Assembly (NCBI GenBank): GCA_002402025.1
Contig: NVUU01000007.1
Coordinates: forward strand, 17,616 to 26,301
DNA from: Candidatus Aerophobota bacterium
GTDB taxonomy: Bacteria > Chlamydiota > Chlamydiia > Chlamydiales > GCA-2402025
Length of the DNA stretch: 8,686 nt
Direction: 5' to 3'
Part shown: positions 6,173 through 8,686 of the stretch, piece by piece
Position numbering within the stretch: the stretch's first letter is position 1
How the letters are laid out: each line of letters starts with the position of its first letter
Translations under genes and position numbers: made by a program
Notes under the pieces: generated by a model
What the model was told of the DNA's origin: nothing
Database searches by the model: none
What the model saw: only the letters and a program-made list of their open reading frames with translations

Positions 6173-6940
6173 TTATGTTTGAATAAGCAGAGAAACCCAG
6201 CCCATTTTTACCCTTTCCTCTATTAAGGTGTAATTAGAACTGAAAAAATGGTTAAAAAATTGGCTTTTTTGCTCTTCTAAGAGGCCTGAAATAAGAATTA
6301 AGCCGCTTATATTGAGAGGTTTAAGAATTTTATAAACCTCTGTTTGTTCAAGGAGTGTCATGTTGATAAGGTAGACAGAGTCATCTAGTTCGCTTATATT
6401 TAGTGATTTACGGAATAGATCCAAGGGGAGGTCGTTAAGTTCAGCGTTCTTCTCAGCATGCTCTAAGGCCTCATCTTCAATATCGATGCCGTAGGCAGTT
6501 TTGGCACCAAGAAGTAGGCTTGCTAGGGTTAAAATGCCGTTGCCACAGCCGATATCAATGACATTTTTGCCTTCAACGACATCTGGAAGAGATTCTAGCA
6601 TGAGCTGGGTCGTTGGATGGGAGAGATCCCCGAATCCAGGGCCTGCTATAAGCTTCAAAATATTGCCATCGTTTGTGCTTGAGAAATCCGCTAGATCGAT
6701 CTCTACAACACCCTCCTTATAATAGGGGCTAAAGGTGAGCTGCTCATCCCAGTCGATCTCGTCTTGAGTGCTGATTAAGATGGAGTTTTTGAGGTCCCTT
6801 GTTGGGACGGTTTCGAAAAAACCGCCGATTAAAAGTCCTTCTTGCTCCTCTATGCTATAGGGGTGCTCTATACCAAGAGAGGTCAGCTCATGTAGAGCGT
6901 TCTCATAGGTTGTAAAAATCTGAAATTGAGCGTGTTTCAT
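6173..6940 (-). CDS. prmA: PrmA-like protein methyltransferase (ribosomal protein L11 methyltransferase family)
   Basis: This 255-residue class I S-adenosylmethionine-dependent methyltransferase resembles PrmA, which methylates ribosomal protein L11. The family's threonine-rich loop appears as GPGFGDLSHPTT (100-111), where E. coli-type PrmA has FGTGTHPTT. The SAM-binding motif I is VIDIGCGNGI (127-136), followed by acidic Asp153 in GIDIEDEALEHAEKNAELN (151-169). The post-core motif, usually V-A-N-I-L, reads LINMTL (191-196), keeping the Asn. The C-terminal strand LILISGLLEEQ (214-224) also fits. It is shorter than the usual 290 or so residues, mainly in the N-terminal substrate-recognition domain, so the substrate could differ from L11. 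The start is one base after the trkH stop (TAATATG), with AAGG inside the last trkH codons; translation is likely coupled, in a trkA-trkH-prmA operon. Confidence 0.75.
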   Translation of the reverse strand: MKHAQFQIFTTYENALHELTSLGIEHPYSIEEQEGLLIGGFFETVPTRDLKNSILISTQDEIDWDEQLTFSPYYKEGVVEIDLADFSSTNDGNILKLIAGPGFGDLSHPTTQLMLESLPDVVEGKNVIDIGCGNGILTLASLLLGAKTAYGIDIEDEALEHAEKNAELNDLPLDLFRKSLNISELDDSVYLINMTLLEQTEVYKILKPLNISGLILISGLLEEQKSQFFNHFFSSNYTLIEERVKMGWVSLLIQT

Positions 6941-6941
6941 A

Positions 6942-8567
6942 TTACCTTGTTTTCCAGAATGATGGGGTTAAAAGGATTAATATAGCAAAAAATTCGAGCC
7001 TCCCAAGAAACATCCATACGATAGCTACAATTTTAGAAAAAACAGGTAAAAATGCGCAAGTATTACCGGGGCCTGCCATCCTAAAAGTTAAGCCTACGTT
7101 ATTGATTGTGCATGAGGTAAGACCTATAGCTGTTTCAAGATCAATGCCATCAAAGATCATAAGCAAAGTCCCCAAAACAGAGGCGATAACAAGGACCCAA
7201 AAGAATATAAAAACATTGTTGAGGGATTTTGGGTCTATTGGAGAATCTCCAAGTTTAAGGACTTTTATCATATCGGGCTTAAAAAGAAGGTACATTTTTT
7301 GTTTAAAGGCTCTAAATAAAGTAATGTGGCGGGCTGTTTTAATGCCGCCACTTGTAGAACCTGTCATACCACCGATGTACATCACAACAAGCATAATGGC
7401 TTGGCAGGGGAAAGGCCATATGTCATAGTTTGCAGTAGAAAAACCTGTGCAAGTGAGAGCAGAGATGGTTTGAAATGAGCCTTGCATGAAGCTGTATGCA
7501 AAATCGTGTTTAGAGCTCAGTTTCCAAACAACAAGACCAACTGTTACAACAATAAACATAAAAAATAAGGCAAGCTCAACGTTGAGAAGTTTTTTAAACT
7601 TTCCTGTGATGAGGTGAAAATACATGCCAAAGTTGATCGCTCCACAGATCATAAATAGAATGATAATCCAAAGTGTGATCGGATGACTGTTATAACCGCC
7701 AATGCCTGATTCTGTTATAGAGAAGCCGCCTGTTGAAACGGTCGAAAAGCTTGTGAGGACTGCTTCGAAAAATGTAATTTTAGTATTAGTAAAGTACAGA
7801 AGAAGCGTTTCAACAAGCGTAAGTCCAACGTAAATTTTCCAAAGGTAACTTGCAGTTTGTTTGATACGAGGCCTTAAATTTTCTTGGTAGGAGCCTTCGG
7901 AAAATTCAGGATGCGACTCGGCTTCATATAAGAATTTACCACCGATGTTTAGAGTTGGCAAGATGGTGATGAATAGGAAAATAATACCGATACCTCCAAG
8001 CCACTGGATGAAGCTGCGCCAGAATAGAATGGGTTTTGCAATAGCAGCAAAACCGCGCATGTCTTCGTTTGTGAATAGGTTTGTGACCTGGTTGATAGTT
8101 CCGTAATATACGTAAAACTCATCTGATTGGGCTTTTCTTACGACGTAGGGAATTTCTTCTCCAGTTTGTACATCATATTTTTTTGGTAGAATTACTGAAG
8201 ATCCTGTTGTGGTAAACCCTGAAACAGATTCAAAATAGGCGTCTATTGGATTTTCGAGTGTTTTTGTAATGATGAATGGCAGCGCTCCAATAATGGTTGA
8301 AAAAATCCAAACAAGAACCACAAGGAAAAGTGCTTCTTTTCTGTGAAATCTTTTTGAAGTTCCTCTTGATGTGAAATGAAAAACAAGAGCAAGAATTATG
8401 GTGAATCCAAAAGTAAAAGCAAAAGCTTCGAAGCTTGAGGGATAGGGATGCATGTGTTTTTCTATGATAAAGTCATAATAGATCGATACGCAAAGAGGGA
8501 TAAGTAGTATGGCCGATAGGCAGTACAAGTAGAAGGAAAGGAGTTTTGCGATTTCTTTATATCTCAT
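6942..8567 (-). CDS. trkH: potassium uptake protein TrkH (Trk/Ktr channel subunit) with an extra loop insertion
   Basis: The 541-residue integral membrane protein carries the four pore-loop signatures of the Trk/Ktr/HKT superfamily: SGFTTTGSS (116-124), STVSTGGFS (275-283), TCTGFSTAN (372-380) and TINNVGLT (487-494), each with the filter glycine. Hydrophobic helices fill the rest (about 10-31, 46-66, 79-101, 183-204, 238-259, 297-320, 330-350, 388-402, 450-472 and 510-534). GGMTGSTSGGIKT (399-411) and LGRLEFFAI (521-529) are further family motifs. TrkH forms the K+ channel in the inner membrane, gated by the cytoplasmic TrkA ring. Residues about 128-176 are an insertion between the first pore loop and the FWRS...QWLGGIGI helix, where most relatives have a short linker. 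AGGGAG lies four bases before the ATG, and the gene begins eight bases after the trkA stop, so the two are co-transcribed. Confidence 0.95.
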   Translation of the reverse strand: MRYKEIAKLLSFYLYCLSAILLIPLCVSIYYDFIIEKHMHPYPSSFEAFAFTFGFTIILALVFHFTSRGTSKRFHRKEALFLVVLVWIFSTIIGALPFIITKTLENPIDAYFESVSGFTTTGSSVILPKKYDVQTGEEIPYVVRKAQSDEFYVYYGTINQVTNLFTNEDMRGFAAIAKPILFWRSFIQWLGGIGIIFLFITILPTLNIGGKFLYEAESHPEFSEGSYQENLRPRIKQTASYLWKIYVGLTLVETLLLYFTNTKITFFEAVLTSFSTVSTGGFSITESGIGGYNSHPITLWIIILFMICGAINFGMYFHLITGKFKKLLNVELALFFMFIVVTVGLVVWKLSSKHDFAYSFMQGSFQTISALTCTGFSTANYDIWPFPCQAIMLVVMYIGGMTGSTSGGIKTARHITLFRAFKQKMYLLFKPDMIKVLKLGDSPIDPKSLNNVFIFFWVLVIASVLGTLLMIFDGIDLETAIGLTSCTINNVGLTFRMAGPGNTCAFLPVFSKIVAIVWMFLGRLEFFAILILLTPSFWKTR

Positions 8568-8575
8568 GATGCTCC

Positions 8576-8686
8576 CTAGAAAAGTGCCTTAATACTTTGA
8601 GTACTACTTGACGCTGCAATGATGATGATATGATCACCAGGCTTGAGTTTTCTTTCAAGATCGCCAAACAGAGCTTCTCCATCGCT
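8576..8686 (-). CDS. trkA: Trk system potassium uptake regulator TrkA, C-terminal end (partial)
   Basis: The last 36 codons before a TAG at 8576-8578 are visible; the rest lies beyond the right edge. The sequence reads as the end of a TrkA_C (RCK C-terminal) domain: a DGEALFGD turn, then LKPGDHIIIIAA, the beta-turn and hydrophobic strand that closes these domains, then a short polar tail. TrkA is the cytoplasmic NAD(H)/nucleotide-binding subunit that gates TrkH. Its position eight bases ahead of trkH strongly supports the call despite the short length. Confidence 0.82.
   Translation of the reverse strand, partial: SDGEALFGDLERKLKPGDHIIIIAASSSTQSIKALF

Noticed and set aside
5681..6182. Plus-strand frames (5681-5872, 5850-6182) opposite the orphan gene start
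   Set aside because: They are antisense to the orphan gene and its promoter, overlap each other and lack ribosome sites.
1..8686. tRNA, rRNA, insertion sequence, phage or toxin-antitoxin genes
   Set aside because: None were seen on either strand; there are no transposase frames, long terminal inverted repeats or cloverleaf-like gaps, and intergenic gaps are all under 140 bp.

Overview
The window reads as an AT-rich bacterial chromosome segment with closely packed genes. It is probably from an obligate intracellular lineage, and an environmental member of the Chlamydiota is my best guess. That guess rests on three things: a groES-groEL pair with a CIRCE-like dyad, a proline dehydrogenase of the fused PutA type, and a long orphan coiled-coil protein resembling a lineage-specific effector. 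No 16S or other strong taxonomic marker is present, so the assignment is tentative. Every larger gene except the orphan belongs to a recognisable family.

Layout. From 1 to 763 (minus strand) lies the N-terminal part of a PutA-like proline dehydrogenase that runs off the left edge. It diverges across a 107-bp AT-rich gap from a secreted NamZ/DUF1343 exo-beta-N-acetylmuramidase at 871-2115 (plus strand). A dyad with exact CIRCE geometry overlaps the namZ stop codon. It is followed by a TTGACA-type promoter and the groES-groEL operon (2222-4192), which ends in a strong hairpin at 4220-4246 that can serve both strands. Converging on that hairpin is a 588-residue coiled-coil protein of unknown function (4274-6040, minus strand) with its own extended -10 promoter. 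The right side is a minus-strand cluster: the end of trkA (8576-8686), trkH (6942-8567) and a PrmA-like methyltransferase (6173-6940), with gaps of 8 and 1 nt, so it is almost certainly one operon.

Functions. TrkA and TrkH form a potassium uptake system. PrmA-type enzymes methylate ribosomal protein L11. GroES/GroEL is the folding chaperonin. NamZ would trim MurNAc from peptidoglycan fragments in the periplasm. PutA would oxidise proline to glutamate.

Points most worth a second look are the GroEL copy, which keeps its ATP and substrate sites but has lost several residues known from E. coli to link rings and subunits; the degenerate CIRCE and its unusual position; the orphan coiled-coil gene; and a roughly 50-residue insertion in the first extracytoplasmic loop of TrkH. 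I see no clear evidence for a wholly new multi-gene system.
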